Positions 34,073 to 45,138 of a stretch of 64,000 nt of DNA are shown piece by piece. The DNA is from Dichomitus squalens LYAD-421 SS1. Its lineage: Eukaryota; Basidiomycota; Agaricomycetes; Polyporales; Polyporaceae. The stretch lies in assembly GCF_000275845.1 (NCBI RefSeq), contig NW_006766915.1, forward strand, positions 146,645 to 210,644, given 5' to 3'. The position numbers and the translations under genes were made by a program. Within the stretch, counting starts at the first letter, position 1. Each line of letters starts with the position of its first letter. The notes under the pieces were generated by a model that was not told the origin of the DNA, ran no database searches, and was given only the letters and a program-made list of their open reading frames with translations.

Positions 34073-36566
34073 ATGTTACGTCTCGCCTTCCTCTCGTTGT
34101 TGACTGTCATTGCCACTGTGATCGCTGCTCCCTCATCAGGAAAAACCCCCTCAGCTAATCGAGCTAAGCGAGCTAATTTAGCGCTAAAAAGAGCTATTAG
34201 TCCATTAGTCCCATTATTTTAGTCCCCTACTAATTTAGAGCCATTACTTGCGTTACTGACCGAAGTGCTCCGCAGCGGCAGTCGTTCGGGATCTTCAAGC
34301 ATCCATTCATGCAGTCATAGGTGTTATATAGACGATGATCTGATTCACTTGGAGACAGTACATATTACAAGACTATGTATATACGTTTACGACCTCCTAG
34401 ATGTACTAAGTCCCCACGCCATATCCTAAATGCAACCTCGTCCCGACTATGTAGAGTACCACCACACGGCAGGGACCCTTTGCCCCAAAGCTAAGAATGT
34501 AGAGGCTCACCTAATAACAGGACAAAACGCTGACTGCAGTTGCACGATGATATATGAAAAGACCTACCTTCAGTGTTACGCTACACACCCCGCCGCTGCC
34601 TAGGCAGCCTCACGCCATCACGCCACTCACCTGATTGTTGGCTGCTATTACTCACTCACCATCTTAAGATACATCTCGTTGGGAGGGTATGGCGGTACTG
34701 CACGCTCAACCTGGACGCACCGATAAACGTTAAACGTTGAAGCTACGCATACTAAGCCTGCCGCCAGCAATTTCAAGGATAGTTTATGTTCATAAGCATA
34801 GGAAGGGGGAGAGTCCCACGATTATCGAGCAGGTATACATGAAGCAAGCCTTCACGATAAAGCAAGACTAGGGACGACGAAACGACGTCGCGGAGCAGGG
34901 GGAGACGTGGCAACAGGGACCATCAAGCGCGCACTCGGACGCGGCTCCAGAGGGAGCGCCCATGTTTAGGGCAAGCACGCAGAGACTTGGCGATGTGCGG
35001 GAACGGTCGTTCTCTCCTTGAACCTCTCTGGAACATGCATTGGTCGAGTTTTGAGCAGGTAGAACTGTATTTCTATTGATAATGAGATGCAAGGTACCAG
35101 TTTAGCACTCAAAACTCCGGATACAAGGTAGATTCCTAGAAAGGGTCTGATTAGTCGGCATTAGTACTAATTTATTGCTAATTAGCGCAGGGGGTTTTTC
35201 CTGATGCTCCCTTGTGCTCGAGGTATCGGGCCCCTCAAACGTCTATGCCATCGACAACTTCAACATCACCACCACGGTGAAGAACACTGGCGACGAGGTC
35301 GTCCGCCTCCTCAACCATCCTCGCGGTCCATTGTCCGACTTGCCGACGGATTCGTTCACCATCACGAACCGGCATGGTCTCAGCCCGGACTTCGTCGGCA
35401 TCAGCGTGAGTCATGTTTAGTTGGACACCTGTGTGGACTCAGGGCTGATACAGAGTCGAACGTGTTCAGGCCAAGTATTCCCCATCGGCGGCTCTTGCGT
35501 CCAACGATCATCATGCGTTCACTGTGCTTGCGCCTGGACAGTCGGTTGAGGTCCACCATGACAGTACGTTGTCTCCTATTAGTAATGCGAGCACATCTCA
35601 GGCGTTATGATTGCTATCTAGTCTGGGCTGCATACGACTTCTCGGCGTCTGGTCCTGGTCAGTATATAGTATCGATGAAGGACTTCAATTCGCTCTACTA
35701 CGTCGCCGATGCCAAGCCCAGGGCGGTCATCGGTGCTAGTGGCCCCCCCTTCCATATCATCAACGTTGGCGGCGATGCCAGACCTTACAAAGATCGTGCT
35801 GATGCACACGATGGCGGCTACTGCAAGGATTGGCAAGATCGCGCGATTGTCACCGCCATCTCTCTGGCGGAGAAATACGTTGACCACGCTGTCGAGTGAG
35901 CTCCATTCGCCAAGGACCTTACTTAGGCTACCGCACTAACCACCATTCATAGGGTTCTAGAGAAGAGTGGCCCGAACAGCGCCTCATACAAGCGTTGGTT
36001 CGGCCCTATGCTCCACAGTGACAGGCACGCTTCGGTCGTCAGCCACTTTGCGACACTCGCTCGCAGCGACTTCTCGAAGTACACGTACAGGTGCAACGCT
36101 CGCTTCTGTGGCAATCGCCCTGGTGTTTTGGGATACATTACTCCCAACGAGTAAGTCCGCGGCGAAATACCGGGTTTGACTCACGAGCTGACGGGTACTT
36201 GCTTCAGATTCGGCACGATCACTCTTTGCGACTCGGTATTTAATGCCGAAGTTGGCGGATACAACTCGCGTGCGTCTACCATTGTCCACCAGGTAATCCT
36301 ACCATATTCCTATCCGCACAAGATGAGCCTGACACTCTGCAAAGGCTCTTCAAATCGCAAAGCACGGCGACACGGACGGGCACACAAGCGGCGAGGTCTT
36401 CGCCCAGCATCTCGCACGCGCATACCCGTACCGCGCGACGACGAACACGGAGAACTACGAATATTTCGCCGTGTCCGCTTTCGGCGACGGAGACGGCGTC
36501 GGGCAGAGCGACGCCTCCGTGATGCTCACCCAAGTCCACTTCGGTAAAAACATCTTGGACTTGTGA
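34073..36566 (+). pseudogene. M35 metalloprotease paralogue, inactivated
   Basis: This is a close paralogue of the intact M35 gene at 43706-45138, with the same signal peptide type (MLRLAFLSLLTVIATVIAAP), the same six-exon layout and matching splice sites. Two kinds of damage are visible. First, a 1.07-kb transposon (34135-35205) splits exon 1 directly after the signal peptide. Second, the zinc motif is ruined: the intact gene has HEALH across the last intron, whereas here it is HQ before the intron and ALQ after it, so both the catalytic Glu and the second zinc His have become Gln. The third-ligand Asp (GDTD) remains. Apart from the insertion I see no stop or frameshift through IVHQ and GKNILDL, so catalytic loss may have come before the insertion. 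Confidence 0.85.
34135..35205. mobile_element. non-autonomous DNA transposon (hAT-like features) inserted in M35 gene
   Basis: The ends are inverted repeats: ATCAGGAAAAACCCCCT on the left and its reverse complement on the right, continuing imperfectly through AGCTAAT and CGCTAAT. The flanks carry GCTCCCTC (34127-34134) and GCTCCCTT (35206-35213), an 8-bp duplication with one mismatch, as expected for hAT-type insertion. Sub-terminal motifs (TTAGTCC, GCTAATT) repeat near both ends. The 1071-bp interior has no coding frame over about 75 codons and no transposase, so it would need a partner element elsewhere. Comparison with the intact paralogue places the insertion in exon 1. Confidence 0.8.
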
Positions 36567-38216
36567 CTCGTACGGTAGCAGGGCACATTCTTACGTACGA
36601 TCTTCGTCCGTTGCGTTTAATAGAGAACTTGCGTGCGATTGACGGGCGGTTGCTCATGCCGACAGTAGATGAGGCGGCCGGGCTGGCCGGGTTGGCGGCT
36701 GTGGACGTTTGTGCTATCCTTTCCAGATCCCAAATTTCTTCGTTCGTTCTGGCTTGGGAGACGCGATTACCCCTGTGGCACTCGGACCTGTTGAGTCGCG
36801 AGGCTCTCCAAAAGGGCTTCTTTGTGAAATCGCAGCTCTTTCGCGTCTCGCTTGTTATAATATGGCATTGTTGAACAATACCACAGTAGTATGTGCATCA
36901 TTTCTGCTGGTATGCAATAACACTTGTCAGGTCGCTACCGAATTTGCTTTTGGGTGGACGTACGGCTACTTGGATAGCTAGTTGGTTCACGGCGACGAAC
37001 GAGCAGGCCGCTGACATTCTCCGCCCTTGGGAATCGTGCATCGGTCTCATGGGCCGTGCTCATCCCACCCTATCTGCAATCTGGCTGGGGAGGATCGTGG
37101 TCAAGGTGAGAGACTTGGTATAGTGTATTATGTCCAACATAACTACTGGATCGTCCTTGACGTTACTTGAGGGACCAATGTTCTACAAAATCAACCCTCT
37201 CTGTTTCCTCACGTCGATAATGAAAATTGGCACAACTCAAAAGAGCTGATTCGTGGTGAACGTTGGGATACCCCGCACACCGATGCTGTCACCGGCGTGA
37301 CTGTGCCACGAGCTGATTCAAGTTGAGTCAAGTTTCCGAGAGTGGCTCCTGCGGTTTTCTCTCTCAACAAGTCAGCTACTTATCTGAGTCCGGTTGGCTT
37401 CATCATTCCCGCAAAGACTAGTAACTCCTGCGTGACCCTGGTAGTAATGCGCATTGAGCCTTCGACTCGGAGTTGCCCATGGCCCACAATGGGACAGCGC
37501 TATAGGATGCTGTGCCGGACGCGTGACGTCACGCGTCGCCTGTCGCCCCGACTGGCGCAAGCGCTCAATATAATCCAGTACGGTCGATGGATTGATTTTT
37601 CAATTGTTTTGTGGTGGCAGTATATCATGATTTATGCCAGCGAGAAAGTCACGGTATTGGCCTTGCATCTGTTTGATAATATGAATAACCTCCGACTGTT
37701 CTGTGTCACTAGTGGCTTGCCACGATCATCGATGAGTGTCAGGCCGTTGATTCTTCCTTTCGGATGGGCATACTAGGTTTAGTTCGGACCTGGCAAGAAG
37801 AAATCCTGTACAGTTTGACGGTCGGAAGCTCCGTTATTGTCTTCCAAGACAGCTGATGAATCTCTCGCTGCCATTGATGGTGATCATCTTGACTTCGCAG
37901 AAAAATTCGAACGGGGGAGTCTTACCAGGTTATCGATCTAGACGATAGCGACGACGAGCAATCGGTATAGAAACCGACCCATAACGGAATCACGTGAATC
38001 AGCTGCAACAATGTATGTTTCTCCAAGCCACGCTATAGCTACAATATGATGATGGTACAGATGAGAGCTAATAATACAGCCAGCAAAAATACAACAGGGC
38101 AATGCGACGATACATTGATGATACACGAGTGAGAAATCGACGGCAGCACGTCATCTAGCCACGCCTTCTGCGTCGCCCTCCTGACTCACGGCCTGAGCCA
38201 CAGGACGCAGCTCCCG
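36567..38216. other. gene-poor interval, 1.65 kb
   Basis: The first 200 bp are recognisably similar to the downstream flank of the intact M35 gene (for example GATGCCGAC and GGGTTGGCGGCT), so the M35 duplication included its 3' flank. Beyond that there is only a 20-bp CRE-like palindrome (37518-37537) and an unremarkable frame at 37342-37776. Confidence 0.45.
37518..37537. repeat. 20-bp perfect palindrome centred on a CRE-type TGACGTCA
   Basis: GACGCGTGACGTCACGCGTC is its own reverse complement. A near-identical palindrome lies at 43280-43299. The core TGACGTCA is the consensus site of ATF/CREB-type bZIP proteins. It could instead be a conserved end of a repeat. Confidence 0.65.
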
Positions 38217-39743
38217 CTACGTAGGAAGGGGGGGAAGCAGGTCAAGGTGTCCACGGTGTGTGCGCTCGACATGTTGGGACACATCGCCGGCCCTGGTCCC
38301 CTGCCACGAGCACTCCAGGCCGTGCAGGGTGAGCAAGCACCCCCACCTCGCATGCCAGTGAGCTGCCTTCACGTGCCGAACGAACGTGTTTCCCTTGTCC
38401 GTCTTGCCGCAAGCGGGGCACACGATCGCTCCGTTCGTGTTGAAGATGTGGCCATCTTCGACGTGCTCCCTGAAGTGCTCCGTAACGTTGCACTTCGGCC
38501 GGGCAGCGCCCGCATCCCCGCCCTCGCCCTTGCCCGTCTGCACCAGTTGGAACTTCTTGGTGCACGTCGGCCACGGGCACGGTGCGTCGGGCATGACCGT
38601 GCAGAGACGGTCGAGGACGTCGACAGGGACACGCGGCCGCTTGGACTTCTTCGGTGCGTCGACGTTCACTGAGGAGCCACCCGGCAACCTCTTGCGCTTC
38701 GCGGAAGGTGCACGGGCGGTGTAATCGTCGTCGTCGTCATCGTCGCCGTCGACATCGTCGTCTTCTTCGGGTTCCCGACGCCTCTTGCCACAACCAGCGG
38801 AGGCAGAGGGACAGACGACGTACTCCTCGCTTCCGTTGCTGTCGCCCGCGTGGTAGGCCGTGCCGACCTGGTTTTCCTTTCCGGCGGGGCGGGCCCGTGT
38901 CTGAGGCTGCTTGCCTCGAGCCTTCGCCGACAACGCAGCCGTTGGTACGACTGCCGGCTCCCCCCGCCCACTTGCTGCTTGGCCTCTCCCCGGCCTTGGG
39001 ATGGGGCCTTGGCTGGGTGGCGGAGCCGTCGACGACGACGCGACCCCTTGCGCCTGTATCCGGGTCGACCGCCGGACCACGACACCTTGGAGGGCCGAGA
39101 TGAGCGACCACATTGAGGTACGAGAATATCAATGCTTACCGTTAAGGGGAGCGCTCGTGAGCGCAGAGTTGCCTGGACGAGGTCCAGGGACGGTGAAGTA
39201 GGCCTCGGAGGCGATGGCGGTTGCCTCTTCGACGTCTGTCGCAATTGGGGATATTAGCGCATTGTCTACCTTGAAAGGAGCAGAGCTTACCATCTGTTTC
39301 GTCCTCGTCCTCGTTCTCATCCTCGTCCTCATCCTCGTCCTCCTCGTCTGTCTCGTCTGTCTGGTCCTGACCATCTTCCTCTTCGGAGCTCTCCTCAGAG
39401 CCTACTGCCCCGTCTACCCCTCCCTCGCCATCCGCATCATCGTTTCCCTCCGCCCCATCCCCATCCCCTCCTTCCCCCTCGTCCTCCTCAGCCACGGCCT
39501 CTCCTTGCAGCCACGCCAGCTCGTCCTCCTCTTCCTCATCTGCGCCGAACCACGGAATGAGCTCCGCACCGCCCTGCACACCCCAATCATAAGTAAGTGC
39601 CGGACGACGCGACGAGTGAGATGCTGCACACTTACCCACAAGCCTGCCATCGTTCTCTGCCCGACGCCCTGAGGGCACGGCACATCCTCAGGAATCCAGG
39701 GCAACCCGGACATGGCGAGATTGGTGGAGACGTTGTTGCGCAT
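38217..39743 (-). CDS. acidic C2H2 zinc-finger protein, full-length copy
   Basis: Four exons (39636-39743, 39291-39573, 39140-39235, 38217-39085) give 451 residues. The N-terminal part has a short WIPEDVPCPQGVGQ motif, then a strongly acidic stretch of about 90 residues rich in Glu/Asp. Basic, disordered sequence with a second Asp run and a basic SAKRKRLPG cluster follows. The C-terminal 150 residues hold C2H2-like units: CPWPTC...HFREH, CPACGKTDKGNTFVRHVKAAH and LECSW...DVSQHVERTH. It is probably nuclear and nucleic-acid binding. A shortened paralogue lies at 61881-62550 on the other strand, and the similarity continues about 80 bp into the 3' flank. I do not recognise a named family. Confidence 0.8.
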
Positions 39744-39776
39744 GGTGGTGGGTGGTGGGTGGTGGGTGGTGGGTGG
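39744..39776. repeat. GGTGGTG microsatellite with G-quadruplex potential
   Basis: A run of GGTGGTGGGTGGTGGGTGG lies immediately before the ATG of the zinc-finger gene, so it is the last part of its 5' leader. The plus (template) strand is G-rich, with several GGG/GG tracts spaced by 1-2 nt; the transcript carries the C-rich complement. Confidence 0.65.
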
Positions 39777-41488
39777 AGAGGGTGGTTGGGCGTCTGGGCC
39801 TCAGGTCGCCGCGTCGCTTGTGTTTAAATCCTCTGTCCCCCGCGTGGTAACGTGACAAACGCGAACGAACGACGCGTCGACACTCAACAATCTAGCACAC
39901 ACAACACTGCCGTTCTTTCAGACACAATCCACCGCAGTTAAACATGCGCGCTCACCTGCTCCAGTACCGGAGGCCCACCCCGTCTCCTCCCCCACACCAC
40001 CTCTGGCTCCCTCATTCCTCCGCCCTTCTCTACTTGTCCTCTCGAGCACATCATCGACCGCATCACCCACCATCATCCCAGCCGCGTCCCTCACGTCCTC
40101 CTGCCTATCATTTCCCCCGTTCTTTACCTTCCCGCAAACGACACCAGACCACCCGCGACCATGCGCATCCCATCCCGAGCATTCAAACACGACACATACC
40201 TTCGCAGCGCGTCAACAACGTCTACAAGCCATTCACCATCAGGATTGCTCTCTCGACCACGGACCTCGACTTCGATCACCATCTACAGGCGTCACTCGCT
40301 CGACGCCTATAAATGCACGCGTTCTCGAAGACGGCGACTGTGCGAGCATCATGTAGGGAGAGGATAGGGAAGGTATGAATCCAACGGCAGACCCAGGTGC
40401 GTCGTAAATACCTCGAGATCCGGTCGCCATTGCATTCCCAAAGCCCCTCCGCACCCCACCAATAGACAACTCAGGCCTGTGCACTAGTGGCCACGACCTC
40501 GTCAATGTGCCATCGCTTTGTCGCTTTGTCGCTTTGCCGCCGGATGCGAGCGAAGCTCACCTTCCACCCTGTTGTGGCTTTTGTGTCCAATACCATCACC
40601 AATACCACCGCTACATGCGTTCTCGCCCCAAAGCAGCTGCGCGCGAAGAACGCGCACTAACAGCAGGTGTCCAGCGTCCTCGCTACGCCTCAGACAGTCG
40701 CTGACATTACTCGCGACGCAGACCTTCTTGCCCAACGGGCGCGCGCACGGTATATTTGCGCTACGGCCCGCGAGCACAACGGCTAATTGGGAGTCGCCTA
40801 CCTGTGCCTCAACTGCATGGCGAACCGCAACAGGCAGCGAATGTGCACTTGGGAGAATGGTTGGACCCCCGTCCACACACAACTCTATACATGCACTGGG
40901 GTTCACATCAAGGAGGCAAGTCTTTGCTTGCCGTGCTGTACTGAGCGCACACGCTGACGGTCTGACAGCCCCGGCACTCCAACTATCGCTGTTCTAGACA
41001 CCATGTCGATGCATCCGTCATGGCAAAGGACGAGGCCGTCTGAGTAACCCTCACAATATTGCTGCTTTATCATTCCTGTGGTGAGTGCCGCCTCTCAACG
41101 TGTTCCCGTTGCGCGAAGGCACTCATCCTCTGCTGCGATGTAGCGCCGGATGAGCATATAGACGCCCATTTCGTACCCTTCCTTTGTCTGGGGCTCCGGA
41201 ACAACGTTCCTTGCCATAGCCATATCCTCCGCCTCTCCATGCGTGCGCACACAAAAAACATGGTACGCACCTTGTCTCAGTTTCGTTGACCACAGGCGAA
41301 TCTGGTCAAATCCCCTTCGGAGCTGGTGGTTAGGGAGATACCGGAGGATGAATCGCATCACCTTCAGCGACCGACCAACTTTGTGTCGCATGCATTCTGG
41401 AATGGTTTCACCTCTACCATCCAATCTGTGACGGCTATGGGGTCTCTGTTGCAAAAGAGCGGATTTCTGGACTTCGTCTGGCAGGCAG

Positions 41489-42100
41489 GTTTGCGCGTCA
41501 GCCTCCATATCGTTGACTCATCAGCGACACACTATTGTACCTGCTTGTCCGGTGGTTTGTGTGTGCATGGCAAATATAAGGCCTCTTTACAACGTACTCG
41601 GTGCTGCCAGGGATATCTCGCAGCGCAAGATGAGAGTCACAGACCAACTTTTGCGAGATCAGTCTTGTTGCTCCGGCGTCTGATGTCGCCTTGTTCTCAC
41701 TACGGTATCACGACGTCTCTGAGCTCCTTCTTCTCATCACATGTCGCTCTGCGCCGGTTGCGCCTTCCAGCGGGACTTGTCGACGGCCGAGGCTGCGAGG
41801 GGCGACCCTACCACGACTATATCCGAACGGAGCGCAGATCGAACACGCCATATACACGTTGAATCGACGCAACATCTGTACCGTGGCCGCGGCGGGTCGT
41901 CGTCGACGTTGCAACTCGTCCATCATATGTATGCGATAGTAACCGGGACTCGTTGGAGCAGGGATCTTGTGCTTATGGCCCGAGAAGGAAGCCGCGTGGC
42001 GGACATGGGTCTGCTAGCTACGGACGACTATGTATGTCCTTTCAATGAGTGCAAGAATGCAACCATCCCCGGGATCTCCCTCTTACGCAACATAAGGCTA
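41489..42100 (+). repeat. dispersed inverted repeat, arm A
   Basis: Reads as a diverged copy of the reverse complement of 63470-64000. Shared blocks include GTCAGCCTCCATATCGTTGA, CTTGTTGCTCCGGCGTCTGA, GAGCTCCTTCTTCTCATCAC and ATGTCGCTCTGCGCCGGTTG. Indels of up to tens of bases break the frame in both copies, so this looks like decayed repeat or gene-fragment DNA, not a live gene. Confidence 0.65.
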
Positions 42101-43279
42101 TATGCTCTATTGTGTCAGGACAGTGTCCATGCGAGTCTGCCCTCGTCGTTGAGATGATACGGCTGTTCACCTCGATCGTAACCACGTGGCCCTGTCCACC
42201 AGGAACAGGGCCAGATGCACGTCTGAGTTAGCAGCATACGTATATATGCGTATAGCTGTGGCTTGACTGTGAAAGCTGTGGTCGAGCTCGAGGCGGGGGC
42301 TGTCGAGTAGGAGCAACAACATCGCTGATTCGTTCCATCACAAGATACAACCCTGGCAGCAGGTTGCAGCCCCACAACAGTGTTCGTGCGACGCTGCCTA
42401 GCCACGCACGCACGCAGCCCCTTGCCTGCACCAAGTCCAGCGTACTGGCGGTCTCATGGATGCCCGAACGTTATCCATCGTCACCGAGGAAGCTGGAGGA
42501 GATTGCTTCGTCGGGGCATGTGACCGGGACGAGCAGCGAGACTACAGCGGTCGCAGAGACAATGCCGGGTACGAATGCATGTCAACAGACATCTCATCAA
42601 GACAAACCCGGCGCGGCCGCATTCCCTCTGCTCTTCTCAACTCTGTGTCTACGGTTTGGATACTCTTGCCCCTTATTGAAATGACACGCCAAATACTAGG
42701 ATTTGCGGCCGAGGAAGCCCCGCCGAGCCTTCTCCATTAGCACTCCCTCGAGTGCAAACTACCGCGCTGACAATACTCAAAGTTTGCTAGGTACTAGTCA
42801 TGAATAGCACATCTCGAAGCTGAGTCAAGCACCTGGACTTCCAAGTTGTACGGCGACGAGCCGGAGTATCCCAGAATCACAGATGGACCAGACAGCCTTC
42901 CGAACGCGTCCAGCGAGGTCCCGGAGGCACTGGCACACGGAGGACATCTAATCCAGTTGCTAGGTTCGGACGAATGCTCTGATATCCTCTCCTCTATGCA
43001 CGATCTTCGTCTCTATGTCCTCTCGCGCAGGAAGTCATTGGCGTGATGTCGACCCGGAGACTCGACGCTTCTTGCTGTTGACCGTGACCATTGGAAGACG
43101 CGGATTTGATTGGAACCACGATTCAACTGTGTAGAGTACCGCCTCCTCAAATGAAGTCGCCAAATCGACGAGATGAGCGCTTGATCTACGGGCTACGCAG
43201 TAGGCTACGTTGGCTCACATCTACATAGGGCGAAGCTCGCTAAACAGTGTCGGGGCCGGCGCTACGCGAAGCCCTGTTC

Positions 43280-43299
43280 GATGCGTGACGTCACGCATC
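43280..43299. repeat. 20-bp perfect palindrome with CRE-type core, upstream of M35
   Basis: GATGCGTGACGTCACGCATC is a perfect palindrome about 410 bp upstream of the intact M35 ATG. It shares TGACGTCA and its flanks with the palindrome at 37518-37537. A bZIP-binding role in M35 control is possible but unproven. Confidence 0.6.
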
Positions 43300-43614
43300 A
43301 CCAATCGCTCCCTGCCGGCACGATTTCTGAACGTTCGGTAGGGAAGGTCCTCATATGAAACTACCACCTTCGCAAGCCCGCAGTTCGCACAATGTTGTCG
43401 TTCTGTCCAATTCCTTTACGAAGAGTGCCCAGCGGGACGATTGCGGTAACACAAGCGCTCGCTGATGATCCGCCGCCGGCACTCCAGCGCGATTTACAGC
43501 ACTCAATCACTCAATTACTATCGGCTAGCTCACTCTTAAGTTCCACAGATCCTGCCGATGTCAATAACCGAGAGAACACTATACATAATCGGAACTGCTT
43601 GAGCGCGCAGTCCG

Positions 43615-43622
43615 TATTTAAC
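43615..43622 (+). promoter_or_regulatory. TATA-like box, M35 protease gene
   Basis: TATTTAAC lies about 85 bp before the ATG at 43706, a normal distance for a fungal secreted-enzyme gene. Confidence 0.4.
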
Positions 43623-43705
43623 ACGACTATGGCCGGTGTCGTGTCGCCGCCGCCCCTGTCCCACCCCGCCTTTCTCGTCCTTCGTCTCTGGTCCTTCGTG
43701 TCGAC

Positions 43706-45138
43706 ATGTTCCCTCTCGCTTTCCTGTCGCTTTTGACTGTTGTTGCTACTGTAATCGCTACTCCCTCCCTGTTGCTCGAGGTTTCGGGCCCCTCCACCGT
43801 CTATGGCATCGACAACTTCAACATCACCACCACGGTGACGAATGCTGGCAATGAGGCTGTCCGCCTCCTCAACCATCCTCGCGGTCCATTGTCCGACTTG
43901 CCGACGGATATGTTCACCATCACGAACCGGCATGGTTTCAGCCCGGACTTCGTCGGCATCAGCGTGAGTCATGTCTACTTGAACGCCTGTGTGGACTCAG
44001 GGCTGATACAGAGTCGAACGTGTTCAGGCCAAGTATTCCCCATCGGCGGCTCTTGCGTCCAACGATCGATATGCGTTCACTGTGCTTGCGCCTGGACAGT
44101 CGGTTGAGGTCCACCATGACAGTACGTTATCTTCTAGCGGTAATGCAAGCATATCTCAGGCCTCGTGAATGATGTCTAGTCTCTGCTACATACGACTTCT
44201 CGACGTCCGGCCCTGGTCAGTATGTAGTGATGATGAAGAACTTCAATACGTTCTACTACGTTGCAGATGGCAAGATCTCGGCGCTCGTCGGTGGAAGCGG
44301 CCACGCCTTCCATACCATCAATGTCGTCGGCAATGCTAGGTCGCACAAGCAGCGAATCGACGCGCATACTGGCGGACACTGTGAGATCTGGCAGAAGCGC
44401 GCGATCGACGCCGCGGTTCCCCTGGCCGAGAAATATGTCCGCCATGCCCTCGAGTGCGGTCCCTTCCTCATTACCTTGTACATACTGGGGCGATGCTGAC
44501 TACCTTTCCAGGGACTTGGTGAAGGGTGGCCCAAACAGCGCGGAATACAAGCGCTGGTTCGGCCCTGCGCTGCATGGTGACAGGCACACTTCGGTCTTCA
44601 GCCATTTTGAGACGCTCGCTGGCAGCAACTTCTCTGAGTACGCGTACTTTTGCAATGCTCGTTTCTGCGCGAACCGCCCTGGTGTCCTCGGATATGTTGT
44701 GCCCAACCAGTGAGTCTCGAGTCTTGAGGTCTGGGGTGTCCCTTGAAGTATCGCGGAACTAATGCACCGTCTTTGCAGTTTTGGCGCGATCAGCCTCTGC
44801 GACTCGTTCTTCGATGCGGAAGTGGGCGGCCACAACTCGCGCGCGTCCACCATTCTCCACGAGGTACGTCTAACATACTATTGTCTCCCTAACGCGACCC
44901 GTTACCTGACCCCGTCCGACAGGCTCTCCACTTTTCGAAGAACGGCGCGACGGACGAGCACGCGCACGGCGAGACGCTCGGCCAGGAGCTAGCGCGCAGC
45001 TACCCGCACCTCGCGGCGACGAACGCGGACAACTACGAGTACTTCGCCGTCGCGGCCTTCGGCGACGGCCCCGGCCAGGGCGACGCCTCCGTTCTGCTCA
45101 CCCAGGTCCACTTCGGTAAACACATCTTGGACTTGTGA
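43706..45138 (+). CDS. secreted M35 metalloendopeptidase (deuterolysin / peptidyl-Lys type)
   Basis: This is a secreted zinc endopeptidase; basidiomycete relatives cut before lysine. Six exons (43706-43963, 44028-44121, 44180-44453, 44512-44709, 44779-44863, 44923-45138) give 374 residues. MFPLAFLSLLTVVATVIATP is the signal peptide. An N-terminal pro-domain of about 150 residues follows (LLEVSGPSTVYGIDNFNITT). The catalytic domain has YKRWFG, FCANRPGVLGYVVPN, FGAISLCDSFFDAEVGG and STILHE|ALHF, the bar marking an intron inside HExxH. The aspzincin Asp is in NGATDEHAHG, then NADNYEYFAVAAFG. The common Tyr of GTxDxxYG is His here. Cys pairs fit disulfides. The gene is convergent with the S28 protease. 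An inactivated paralogue lies 9 kb upstream. Confidence 0.92.

Larger units (their letters stand above)
39777..43705. other. gene-poor interval, 3.9 kb
   Basis: This holds the upstream region of the zinc-finger gene, a segment repeated in inverted orientation at the window end (41489-42100), a CRE-type palindrome (43280-43299) and the M35 promoter. Frames at 40502-40906, 41095-41508 and 42456-42740 look fragmentary and match nothing I recognise. Confidence 0.4.
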
